DNA of 64,000 nt, taken from positions 46,614,930 through 46,678,929 of the forward strand of contig CM019692.1 in NCBI GenBank assembly GCA_009760885.1, in the 5' to 3' direction. The notes below the pieces were generated by a model, which did not search any database, was not told the DNA's origin, and saw only the letters and a program-made list of their open reading frames with translations. Positions within the stretch are counted from its first letter, which is position 1, and each line of letters opens with the position of its first letter. Positions 34,001-42,934 of this stretch are shown here, in pieces. Origin of the DNA: Achatina immaculata. Lineage: Eukaryota > Mollusca > Gastropoda > Stylommatophora > Achatinidae. The position numbers and the translations under genes are program-made.

Positions 34001-37000
34001 AGATATCTGACGACAGGCAGGAAAAGAGTTAAACATCAAAAAAGAGAGACTATGGTTATATATGAGAAACAGAATCCACCAACATGGAGTATAAAATTAA
34101 ATGGAACTATTCTAAAGCAGGTGCAGAAATTCAAATACCTTGCAGCAGTAATAACTTCAGATAGGAAATGCAGATCAGAAATTAGGAACAGAAAAGCCCA
34201 ACAAAGACTGCATTTCAGAGAATGAGAAACATATTATGCAACACATCCTTATCAATGAATGTTAGTAAATGAGTCCTAAAATGCTATATTGAACCTATCT
34301 TGTAATCTGGAAGTTCTCTTCTTCTTCATTCACTTCTACCACCAAGACCGCCCCGTGATCCTATTGAATTTATGCCTTTGGTCCTCGATAGGTTCTGTGG
34401 TCCCCAAAAGGACCACACAAGACCCACGAGAGGACCACAAGAGGTTCAGAGTATTGCAGGGCTTCAGCCTGTATTCTTGGTGGGTCTCAGAAGTGAGATT
34501 GAACCATGGTTTCGTTGCACCAGTTTAATCTAGAGTTGGACTTTCTCACTGGAAAACCTCGACATGTTTTGGATATCAGTATATCCCCACTGGGTGAGAG
34601 GTGGTAGCCCATCCAGGCTAGAGTTAGACTTTCTCACTGGAAAACCTCGATATGTTTTGGGATACTCATGTATCACCACGGGTGAGAGGTAGTTGCCCAT
34701 CCAGCCCAGCGTTAGACTTTCTCACCGGAAAACCTCAGCATGATTAGGATATGCATACATCCCCACCGGGTGAGAGGTGGTTGCCTATTTAGACTGCCCT
34801 GGTCCAGTGTCTCCAACTTCAGCATTTTGTGGTCGTGGCCGCTACCCTTCCTAGTTGTGACCAGGACAGAGCTTTTGTCCAGGAAGACGAATCCTCGCCA
34901 CTAGTGACTTTCACACCTGGGTTGAGCCGGTTTAGGCATATTATCCCAGTTGGGCATGTTTAGGATGTGAACGACCTCTGGAGGTACCGCGACATGCGTA
35001 GCCATCAAGTTTCACCCCTGGTGTAAGTCGGTTTAGGCATATTTCACCAGTATGGGTGTATATCGGACATGGCTGACCTCTAGAGCAGAAGTGCCGTGGT
35101 ATGAGTAGCTCTCGCCATGATACTACTGGACATGCCGATTAAGCTTCACTTTATCCTTTCCATCACTTTTTCACATTGGTGCCACACAGCAATCCTAATT
35201 GCTTTTCTGCATTTTCTTCCTTGGCCAGGAGGAGTTCACTCCATGCACAGCATCCGAAGAATCTTGCCAGCAGTGTTTTAACCCCTGGGTTAAGTCGGTT
35301 CAGGCAATTCACCCGGTATGAGTGCACATGGGATGTGGCCAACCTCCAGAGCAGAGGTGCTGTGATTTGAGCAGTCCTGATCTCGAGACTACTGATTTCT
35401 TCACTTACTCCCTTCTTTTACCTTTTCCACAGTGGTGCCGCATGGGCAACATCATTTGCACCTTTCTTCACGGCCGGGAGGAGCCCCACTCCAGGCATGG
35501 CAGCTGAAGAATCTCACCAGCAGCGGTAGATGACTTACCAAACATGACTCTCATCTACCTGAAACGACTGGTTTTCAGGCGCCAGATATTCGCCTTAGCC
35601 TCTTCTCCTGTCAGTTTGAACAGTTCTGCCACGAGAAGGCCAGGAGCTGGACTTGACTGTCAGAGGTTATTTGAGATGCACACCTAGGAGGCATTTCATT
35701 GGAGTGGAGAACATATCCTCTACCTCAGGCTATAAAAGTCCTTAGAACCTTATCTGGAAGTGAATTATGGGCAATAGGCAGGTCTGCACAAAAATCATTG
35801 GAAGCAGCAGAAATGTGGTTTATTAGAAGGATGTTGCGAATCCCCTAGACAGCAAAAATAACTAATAAATCTTGTGAAAAAAAAAAAATAAGAGAGAGAT
35901 AATGTACTTTCATAGGACATGCAGTGAGAAGAGGGAGCATTGAAAATATTACAACAACAGGAAAAATAGAGGGAAGAAGATCCAGAGGAAGACCAAGAGA
36001 AATGATACTGGACAGTCTGATGAGATGGTGTAAGAGGAGGTCATCAACTGAGCTGATGGCCTGCATGAAGGATCGCGTATTCTTCATTTCATTCATTTGC
36101 ATGTCCCCTGTGGAACTTTGCCTCCCAAACAGCACTCCTGTAGGCCTCTCGGTTGTGAGCAAGATGGCCTGCCGCTGCTGCATCCATTTGCAGATCGTCA
36201 ACGATGTCTTGCAGCCATCTTCGTGTACTCTGGAGAAGCATAATAGCTAACGCCAGGTGGCACGGCACCTGATGATGATGATGATAGTAGAGTAACTTCT
36301 TTCTAGTTTATTTCTACTGAAATTTCTCAACTAAATTTTTTTCTCATACACCATGGAAAATAACTCTGGAGTGAAAGAGTTAAAATTATTGTAAATAAGT
36401 GGTTCTCAACAGTTGAATGTGTGTGCGTGGGTGTTTTTTTAAAATCTAAAATATTAAAAGGATATGAAAGTGTCCAGGGTGCTCGTTACAGTGGAAGAAA
36501 ATAATGACGTTCTAGATCAAAACATTTCTACAAACCCCTATTTAACTGTAAGAAAGCACTTATAACAAACAAAAAATATCAGGTGTGTGCTGACTGTCTT
36601 GATAAAACTGATCCCTGAATGAATTATGAAATCCTGGTAACCACATACACAATATCCCAATGTTGGTATTATTTGCACTATCATTACATTTGCAAAGATA
36701 CAGGATAACTGAAAAAAAAAAAATTCCTGCACAATCCATCACATGAAACAATATGGAAAAAGGAGTGAAAACTCATAAACTGGGATACTGAGAAAATCAA
36801 AGTCATATTCATCACCTGATCAGTGACACTTACTAATCATGCCTTTGAAAACCTTTTTCTTGGATGAATATCCCAGAATTCCTACAGCTCTTCTTATGTC
36901 TTCAGCTGTAATATATCTGTAAATTGTTTTACATAAATAAGTTTTAGAAGCAAATTTATGTGCAAATTCTAATGTATTTAATCATTATAATCAGTATATG

Positions 37001-40000
37001 AGCATATTTACAACATTTTATTAAGATTAAGAACGTTTTTAAAAAAGCTAACATTATGAGATGCAAGAAGTATGGTGGTGCAATTTTCTGCACTGAAGAA
37101 CCAGAACTGACCATCAGCTGATTACACTTTTTTTGTGATACTCTACAAAAGAGGATACTCTACTCCTTCATTCCAGCTAACTAGAGAGATCCTGATATGT
37201 TCCCACTGTTGTGGAGTCCAGTAAGAACTTATCTTCCTGGGTCTACAGCTTCAAAAAGCCACTGTAACCTATGCCCCTTACATCTTGATCAAGACCATCA
37301 CAGTGTCAGTTGTAAAGAACACATGTTCACAGTTTACAAGGAGATTCTATAACAACCAACAAACCTCATAATCCATCTATCCATGTCCTTGGTTGGCGAC
37401 TGGCTAAACAGTCTCCGTCCAGTATGTCCTGTGGCATTTTTCAGAGCAGGAACAAATTCTCTCCACCTCTCATGGTCTGTGGCCAGTCTTTGTATTGTGC
37501 CCTGAGCTGTGCTGCATGATACTCATTTCTGCTTCTACAGTTCTCCACCAGATAGCCTTTGGTTGGGCTTTCTTTCTTTTCCTCTCAAGTGCCCATTGCA
37601 TGGCTGCTTTACTGATGGTCTCTTCAGAGCATGTGACAAATCTATTTCCAGCATTTTTTTTTTTTTTGCAGTTATGACATGCATATCTTCTATTTCACAG
37701 TTAAACAGTTATTCTAAATATTCTGGACAATAAATAACTGTAATAAACTGGTGATAGGTTATTTTTCATATTGTCTACTCTCTTCTGGTAAATATGGATA
37801 TTGTGCTTTTTTAATGTCAAGCAAACATTTTTTGATAACTGAAAAAAAAAAAAACTGATTCATCCATTATCTACAAATACATTATCAATTTTGCAATGTC
37901 AAGTATTCATATTTCAACCCAAATTTACATCCCTCTTCTTCTTCTACCATTTTTAAAAATTTCATTCCTAACTTACCCTCTATTTTTAACATCAAATATG
38001 TCAAAAACCATCCGTAGATCATTTATTTCTCCACAAGTAAGTTCTCTTCTGATACTTTCTGGCAGATGTTCATTAGCCATATGTTTACTGTTGAAAAAAT
38101 CTGCTGCCAAGGCAATGAGATTTACCCCTCTTGGCAATGCACTGAAACTGTGTTTGTGATCAAAATGAGACTTCATTCTGGATGACTCAGCATCTAAGGT
38201 CACTTTCTTGTCTTGAAGGCAGAAATGCTCTTCCTCTGCAAATTATTAATAATTTGGAATCAGTAAGGAAATAAATGATGAGAGTGTTCATCATCATTAT
38301 TATCAATTGTTGATGTGCACATATCAGAAAGCAGCTCCGGTTAATGTCATCGAGGCATCAAAGGATGTAGTGTTAGCACCTATATTCTATACTGTTTCAT
38401 CACCTTCTACCCCAAAAAGAGGGTAATGTGGTCAATCTTGTGCCTGATCATGTTTTCTTCCCTACCTCTAGGCACAGCCGGGTATTAATTTTTACACCTG
38501 GGTTAACCGGGTGGTCCCTGGCCAGAACTGAACCACCAACTGCTGCAATGAGAGATAACAATACTAACCATTTTGTTTATCTGATCTTACATCCTTCCCA
38601 TGCCATTAAATGTCACATAGGGCTCACAAGGTAGTTTGCCAAGATTTCCTGTTTTTGGAGAGCTTTCCAACCTCATCAATAGATCTATGCCTAATAATTT
38701 GGTCTCTCTTAATAATGTCCTCTTTAGAGTTTCATATGGTTGATCTCTTTTTCTTCGGACTGTTGTGTTCCACTTGATAGCTTGTTTTGGGATTCTCTGT
38801 TTCTTTTCATCATGTGACCAACATATGTCCATCTCCTTTTTTTGACCACTCATGAAACAGGTTGTTGTTTGCTCATCTGTGTTATCTCTGCACTGTTCTT
38901 GAATTTGTTCCACTTTATACTGAGTATTTTCCTTAGGCAATTGTTTTCAAAAGAGTCTAATTTCTTGTCTATTTCTTTAAGTTGTTTTCCAGCTTTCACA
39001 TGCATAAGTGAGGGTCAATATGACATTTGAATTGAATAATCTTAGCTTGGTTTTTGTGCTTATAACTTTTGAGTGCTTATGTTCTCAAGATTCGTGATGG
39101 TCAATGCTGCTTTTACAATTCAGATTTTAACTTTCTTTCTGGTTTCACCATCCTGGTCTATGTACCTGCTGAGATATGCAGATTGGTTTACTTCTTCAAC
39201 AGCTGTTCCTTCCATGTATATTTTTCCTTCTTGATTAATGGGAATTTTAATTATTTTTGTTTTTCGTTGTTAATTTCAAGTCCTAATTTGCTAGCCAGTG
39301 AAGACAAGGTATCTTTTCCTTGCATTGAATTCACATTGTTGCTGATAAGAGTTATGTCATCTGCAAAATCAAGGTCGTCTAGTTGGGTCCCATGTACCCA
39401 GTCAATACCTGTGTTACCTGTGCAGCATTTTTCACAAGAAGTGGGGGTACCCCTAGAGCCTGGACTGTTGAGGAGCCTAGTGGTCCTCCCCCCCCCCCCT
39501 TTTTTTCTAGTTATTTATATGACAGAGTTATTTTCCATAAAATTACTACAACCTTTAGCAATTCAAATGCCTTCTCAAACATTAATTATTATTTTTGTAT
39601 GAGATAACCAAATATTTCATAACTTTAAAATATACACCATGGGTGAATTGGTTGTTTTAATCTTTCATTTTTTTCACCACTTCATATGTGGTCAGCACTA
39701 ACAAAAATCATGTAAACTTGTGACCAATTTTTCAACTGTCTTTTTTTTTATTTTTTACACACTTTCACCCAGCCAGGCATAGATTCGCTTATAAGAGAAT
39801 GATTCTGATGAGTGTTTATAAATTATAGTTTATAGTTATTTATAGTTTACTCTTTAATATTTTGATATATGGAGAGCTCTGTTGTACGCTTTGTCTTCAA
39901 GACAGGTATTCTCTTATTCCAAAGATAAAAATCAAATACTCATTTTTGCAGATAGTTTGACTGGACCACAGTGAGCTTACATATGACCAGTTTCTTCCAC

Positions 40001-41022
40001 CTGAGAAGTAGGTTCACTATTTGAGGTGCTACTTTCTCACTGACCACCTGAATATGTGCATTTTCCACCTTTTTGTGTTGACAGAAGTGCATCATTTACA
40101 TTCTTTACTAATTTTTAGTGTTGCATTCTCTGCAGCTTAACTTAAGTATTTCCAATATATTAAAAGTCATGAGAGGTTATAGAAGACAGTCATGGAAGGG
40201 TACATAATGGGAAAAAGAAAGAGAGGAAAACCAAGGCAAAGATAGCAACAAAACATTGTTGATTATTTGTGAATGGATGAATCAGCTGCAAGACATCTTG
40301 CTCACAACAAAGAGGTCTTCAAATGAGCTGACAGAGAGGGAAAGTTCCACAAGGGACATGCAAATGAATGAATGAAAGAATTCTCTGCAACAATTTCTGC
40401 ATTCCATCCTGATCTTATTAACCCATCAACAGATATTGTTATTCTGTCTCTCTGGAACTACAAGCAGGTAGTTTTTTTGCTGCTGATGTGATGAAGGTAT
40501 TGAGCCATACACATTTTACAGGCCCATAGTGTAGATAAAAAAATGCAGGAAGATGTGTAATCCTTCTTTAGTGGATACCATTGACATGGGGACCATTAGC
40601 CAGGTTAAGCCTATTAGTAGGATTAAGAACAGAGAAGTACAACAAAGACAGGGACCTGCCAAGCTATGGTTCGCCGACTGTGGCATGAGCAATCAGATAT
40701 GGATTGCTGACTACTACATCAGATTGCGTCTACACTCCCACCACTAACAGTTATCACTGAATGAAATTTACCTGAAAAAACTTTCTTTACAAACTGCTTG
40801 CTCTCAACTGACTCCGGAATAATGGTTATTCCTTTTTCACTTTTCTCATGATACATTCTCTCTATGGCCTCCTTTATTTTCTCTTTCTTTTCTGCCCTGC
40901 GTCTTAAAAGAGCATTTTCATCTCTTTCTCTCATTTTAGATAGCTCTCTCTTTAATATTTCCCTTCTCTTTCTGGAGATTTCATCCACAGTGTCAAGGTT
41001 CATTTTAGGCAAGGATTTTAAC
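24915..41022 (-). CDS. Calmodulin-like EF-hand protein (gene span, five exons found)
   Basis: Minus-strand exons 40772-41022, 37977-38235, 36834-36916, 28191-28268 and 24915-25034 all have AG/GT borders. Phases agree at three of the four joins; the join between 36834 and 28268 is off by one base, so one exon is missing there. Visible protein is about 260 residues: a highly charged helix (RKRREILKRELSKMRERDE...), then LPESIRRELTCGEINDLRMV leading into EF-hand 1 (DVKNRGYITAED, degenerate at positions 3 and 5). EF-hand 3 (DRGDKGYITFTD) and EF-hand 4 (DRNGDGKVSFQE, fully canonical) follow, with stop at 24915-24917. EF-hand 2 should be in the missing exon. Only EF4 looks sure to bind Ca2+. The family is EF-hand/calmodulin superfamily; I cannot name the orthologue. 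The 40772 exon starts mid-codon, or its ATG (near 41004) is the start after a 5'UTR exon. Confidence 0.75.
25424..25905 (-). mobile_element. Family B LINE, 3' part (in intron)
   Basis: Reverse complement of the family B tail: atcttacatccttcc...taaatgtcacatagggc, gcttcaacttcatcaaggga-type and tcatgtggtcgacctcttt. Extends to the NKDLKWSNKFYSN region. Many stops. Confidence 0.85.
25970..26098 (-). mobile_element. Family B LINE, 3' end fragment
   Basis: A second, shorter terminus (catcttatgtccttcc...tcatcaagggatg) 65 bp beyond the previous one, cut at about 26098. Confidence 0.75.
26594..26718 (+). repeat. 125-bp direct repeat, outer copy
   Basis: Nearly identical to 27512-27636 (offset 918). 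Blocks aaccataggtcatctg, gcaactcagaaagggagcta and cagatattccattctcttta. The second copy lies inside the Tc1-like element, this one just outside. Confidence 0.9.
26748..27900 (-). mobile_element. Tc1/mariner-like DNA transposon, inactive (1153 bp)
   Basis: Terminal inverted repeats CTGTTCAAAAA(g/a)AGAAACGC at 26748-26770 and 27878-27900, followed on the right by the expected TA (left reads TG, probably mutated). Minus-strand transposase remnants: LTTEQRLIIIGHLQTEQSQS and VVARQF (N-terminal HTH), FQQDN, then PSMSSDMNPIEHLWDELNRQ (last two catalytic positions, DD34E-like). Stops and a large central loss make it nonautonomous. It lies in the EF-hand gene intron. Confidence 0.9.
27512..27636 (+). 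repeat. 125-bp direct repeat, inner copy
   Basis: Copy of 26594-26718 lodged between the transposase remnant and the right TIR of the Tc1-like element. Confidence 0.9.
27911..28042. repeat. Imperfect inverted repeat (hairpin), about 50-bp arms
   Basis: Arm 27911-27960 (agtatttttca...cttcctgctgcagtc) pairs with 27991-28042 (gactgcagcaggaag...gaaaaatact), about 30-bp loop. It directly adjoins the right end of the Tc1-like element. An AAT microsatellite and a 37-bp inverted piece of the 125-bp repeat (28079-28115) follow. Confidence 0.85.
28191..28268 (-). CDS. EF-hand gene, exon with EF-hand 3
   Basis: 78 nt, phase 0 at both ends: FFHLLDRGDKGYITFTDLVN then AADEVN. Acceptor tatttcctcag, donor AAT|gtaaga. 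Loop DRGDKGYITFTD has Asp1, Gly6, Ile8, Asp12 but Gly3/Lys5, so Ca2+ binding is doubtful. Confidence 0.8.
28454..28530 (-). mobile_element. Family A LINE, short 3' fragment
   Basis: gaactttgcctccctaatag, tgtaggcctctcagttgt and gcaagatgcc match the family A terminus in reverse. Tail missing. Confidence 0.65.
28570..28800 (+). mobile_element. LINE C-terminal zinc-motif fragment
   Basis: SHNRMRYQTYNNLKIGKTYE followed by CNCGIGKITAKHLL.DCHAYEEQ matches the C-terminal CPCG...T.EH(I/L)L..CP motif downstream of RNase H in some LINEs. One internal stop. Confidence 0.7.
29118..29355 (+). repeat. SINE-like fragment with 43-bp unit tandem x4
   Basis: Unit ctaggaaaacaaaggcag, tgatgacagctgctggcatc repeats with cagctgctgg at 29151, 29194, 29237 and 29279. 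It sits inside the same sequence found singly at 16195-16345. Confidence 0.85.
29532..30603 (+). mobile_element. piggyBac-like nonautonomous element (1072 bp)
   Basis: Perfect 14-bp terminal inverted repeats beginning with the TTAA target: TTAACTCTTTGTAT at 29532 and its complement ending at 30603. A short ORF-like segment (MASSGSLFCPEHC at 29789, later EIFEFLDPCGADSKDEDV) resembles the acidic N-terminus of piggyBac transposases but is broken. No DDD core is present. Confidence 0.8.
31000..32715 (+). mobile_element. LINE with C-terminal VEVGARGF domain
   Basis: RT thumb-like segment MSFEPKKSRGLSLRKRKVTE, KSLGRVYDASMKY and LMWLLLIYELSTRAVEAVER (31008-31684). Then degraded middle frames, a zinc-type CPLCNKSQTLEHVLSA (32070-32115), and a C-terminal domain PDIVVFSTEKQELIMIGLTV / PYETRIEEQHLFKCEKYNDL / AVEVGARGFVATSAYNL (32262-32714). 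The P-D...E.T.P...R..E and VEVGARGF pattern resembles a PD-(D/E)XK-type nuclease fold and differs from all APE-type families here. Stops separate the pieces. Confidence 0.8.
32765..32950 (+). mobile_element. tRNA-derived SINE, second type
   Basis: B box GGTTCAATCCCGGGAC near 32809 after gctaaatcgcaactgg, then poly-A and a body (ctctgggagtcatgacccag) unlike the 9602 family. Confidence 0.6.
33365..34032 (+). mobile_element. piggyBac-like MITE (668 bp)
   Basis: Ends TTAACTCCTTCTGTGCC (33365) and complement TTAACTCTTTTCCTGCC (to 34032): TTAA target plus inverted repeats with 13 of 17 matching. No ORF. An inverted partial copy is at 23330-23745. It abuts the family D LINE at 34033. Confidence 0.75.
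34315..35751 (+). mobile_element. Composite repeat element, copy 2 (1437 bp) with 10-bp target-site duplication
   Basis: Inserted in the family D LINE with direct repeat ATCTGGAAGT at 34305-34314 and 35752-35761. Same internal order as copy 1: 88-bp units starting 34532, 34620 and 34708; then gccggtttaggcat-type units; gccgggaggagc blocks; and terminal agtccttagaacct. About 28 bp more at the 5' end and a 60-bp variant near the 3' end compared with copy 1. No coding capacity. Confidence 0.9.
36085..36221 (-). mobile_element. Family A LINE 3' end inserted in family D
   Basis: Reverse family A terminus (tail attcattt, then gcatgtccc...gcagccatc). Flanked by diverged duplications cgcgtattct / cgtgtactct of the family D target, consistent with a 5'-truncated TPRT insertion. 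Confidence 0.85.
36834..36916 (-). CDS. EF-hand gene, exon completing EF-hand 1
   Basis: 83 nt: the single base completes Gly of the loop, then YITAEDIRRAVGILGYSSKK and KVFKGMI plus one base. Acceptor caatttacag, donor ATTA|gtaagt. The following exon must start with two bases; none was located. Confidence 0.75.
37340..37665 (-). mobile_element. LINE 3' end, family C-related
   Basis: Minus frames give KAAMQWALERKRKKAQPKAI, WWRTVEAEMS, then shifted TDHERWREFVPALKNATGH, the RGRP...W-R...DR..WR..V pattern of APE-type LINE tails. Confidence 0.65.
37977..38235 (-). CDS. EF-hand gene, exon before and into EF-hand 1
   Basis: 259 nt beginning with two bases that complete a Glu codon: EEHFCLQDKKVTLDAESSRM, ALPRGVNLIALAADFFNSKH, LPESIRRELTCGEINDLRMV and FDIFDVKNRG. 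Acceptor taatttgcag, donor AGG|gtaagt. The region ahead of EF-hand 1 is not a known domain to me. Confidence 0.8.
38587..39437 (-). mobile_element. Family B LINE, RT palm to 3' end
   Basis: LDDLDFADDITLISNNVN (catalytic FADD near 39360), SLASKLGLEINNEKQK, DEVGKLSKNRKSWQTTL and the ACGGGAAGGATGTAAGAT terminus in reverse. Multiple stops. Sequence changes abruptly at 39437. Confidence 0.85.
39440..40160. other. Unassigned AT-rich stretch
   Basis: C12 T-run at 39489-39509. No exon, RNA or recognised repeat copy. Confidence 0.35.
40165..40378 (+). mobile_element. Family A LINE, degraded 3' end
   Basis: gaagacagtcatggaagggtac, gaaagagaggaaaacc and gggacatgcaaatgaatgaa match family A. Frames are lost. 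Confidence 0.75.
40440..40745 (+). repeat. Family E dispersed repeat
   Basis: tctctggaactacaagcagg, gctgctgatgtgatgaagg, atggggaccattagccaggt and ctatggttcgcc match the 57105 copy. It ends within 30 bp of the first EF-hand exon found. Confidence 0.7.
40772..41022 (-). CDS. EF-hand gene, upstream-most exon found (charged helix)
   Basis: 251 nt: LKSLPKMNLDTVDEISRKRR, LKRELSKMRERDENALLRRR, AEKKEKIKEAIERMYHEKSE, then ITIIPESVESKQFVKKVFS. Acceptor ctattttcacag, donor TTCAG|gtaaat. Strongly helical and charged. The Met in PKMNLD (near 41004) could be the start if the upstream exon is untranslated. Confidence 0.7.
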
Positions 41023-41099
41023 CTGTGAAAATAGAAGAAAAAAATACCCCAGCTACTCATTAAAATTATCTCTTATTGATATCTTATTTTATTTCATTA

Positions 41100-42110
41100 T
41101 TATACACACTCATGACTGAGGGGATACTAAAAATTAGTGAGTTAGTCTACAGTCATGTGTTGTTAGCTGCTAATATAATATAATATTGAGCTATACACAC
41201 ATATTCCACACCATGTGAAAATAAAAAAAAAAATAACCAGTACCTGCCAAAAAGCTGTGAAAAATAACCTGAATAGTAGTTGTGAGAAGAAGTTTTACTA
41301 ACAGCAACAAGACAATTTATTTTAACAGGTTTTGAAATATTTACAGCTAAATGATTTATTAATAATGTTAATTAATTACATTTGGCTTTATTTACTCACA
41401 GCACCTGTTCTCATTTTGCTTTATTGTTTTTTTTGTAGAAAGCTAAGAGTCAAAATATTACACTTTTTTATCTTCAGTTATAAATATAAAGCTTTTTTGC
41501 CGTTATATTTTACATTTTTGTATCATTAGTACATTCTGGTGTATTATTCTATGACTGTGAGACTATCTAGTTTATTTTTATTATTAGATCTGTCTAGAAC
41601 TGTGTATTTCTGCATTTCTTTTTACCTTCATACCTGTCCAAGAGGAACAATGTGATAAGTCCATTCACTTCTAATGGTGAAAGTCTATAATCTGACTCTA
41701 GACAGAAGGCAGAGGTCAACTCAAGTGCAAAAATGGGCGCCTAGCAGCTAGGAAATGTGAGTCGGTTAAACTTGACATTGTCCACATCACCTACTAGGAA
41801 CTGATGCCTTCCTCTGTGAAAATGACATATATTTCCCTTTGCTTTTTCCTGCCTATTATGTGATGCCTAGACTTGGTGGCCCTTGTGATGCCTAATTTTG
41901 CTGTTCTTCTCGTTGACACCCCCCCCCCCCAACCCCAACCACCACAAAGCGTAAGGAAATCTTGCTATCATCATCGCTAACATCACCAACAACGGGAGGA
42001 AGAGCAAGGCTCGCTTCTAAACATTGAGAACAGCAAAATGTCCATCAAGTTCACCCCATCCGAATTTTATACTCTTACTCGTACAAGACGGTCTTCTCTA
42101 GATTATCATG
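41100..42110. other. Unassigned sequence upstream of the EF-hand exons
   Basis: A/T-rich with a C12 run near 41921-41932. I looked for a first exon of the EF-hand gene and did not find a convincing one. Confidence 0.35.
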
Positions 42111-42111
42111 A

Positions 42112-42932
42112 CGTTTAATGTGTCTAAAATATTTAAATGTTTTTTGTTTGTTTAATCCTCTTTACTAGCCATCATTCTTCAATATTAGGTTCTTGTAGTA
42201 TGGATTATTTGTTCTTTTTTGTGTCCATGATATTTGAAGAACTCTTCTGTAGCATTTACATTCAAAGGCATTTATGTGTTTCTCAGCTGTTTTGTTAAGT
42301 GTCCAGGTCTCACAGGCGTATGTTGCGATGGGAAAGATGCATGCCTTTAAAAATCTTATTTTTCTACTTCTGTCTGTTCCTCTCCACAGATTCTTTAGCT
42401 GTTTTACTTTCTGAAGAGCGATAGATGTTCTCCTTTTAATTTCCGTCATTGTATCTCCATTATTAGTTAGCCTTGATCCAAGATATTCAAAACTCTCCAC
42501 TTCTTCCAATTGTTCCTCATCGGTACATATTTCAGCGGCCTTGTTTGTTTAGTCAGTTGACATCAATTTAGTTTTCTTTGTATTAAGATAGACGTTTTGC
42601 TGTTCTTACGGACCGACATAATTAGTTTTTCCATTCCTTTTTTTCTTCTTCTTCTTCGTTCGCATCATTCCTTTTTGTGTTGTGGGCAGTAATACTGTGT
42701 CATCAGCATATCTAATCTCTGATATTTCATAACCTCTAGTTGTTATGACATCGTAATATTCTTTGTCTACATTTTCTCTATCAATCCTCATTATATTTTC
42801 AGTATACAAGTTAAATAAGAAAGGCGATAATATGCATCCCTGACGGACCCCTTGTTTTATGTCAAACCAAGTTCTTGTTTCTTCATATATTCTTACTGCT
42901 GCCTGTTGGTCTAGATACAGCAGTGATGTTAA
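42112..42932 (-). mobile_element. Family A LINE, RT palm to near 3' end
   Basis: IRYADDTVLLPTTQKG (catalytic YADD near 42705), FEYLGSRLTNNGDTMTEIKR, TYACETWTLNKTAEKHINAF and CYRRVLQISWTQKRTN in reverse. A GAA-rich stretch near 42640-42660 disrupts the frame. Abuts the family F LINE. Confidence 0.9.
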
Positions 42933-42934
42933 CT

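Larger units (their letters stand above)
34033..36285 (+). mobile_element. Family D LINE carrying two nested insertions
   Basis: The pieces 34033-34314, 35752-36084 and 36222-36285 are collinear with 8905-9598: RETMVI, FKYLAAVITS, then WFIRRMLRIP, IENITTTGKIEGRRSRGRPR and a (TGA)n tail. The gaps are a composite element (34315-35751) and a reversed family A 3' end (36085-36221). Confidence 0.9.
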
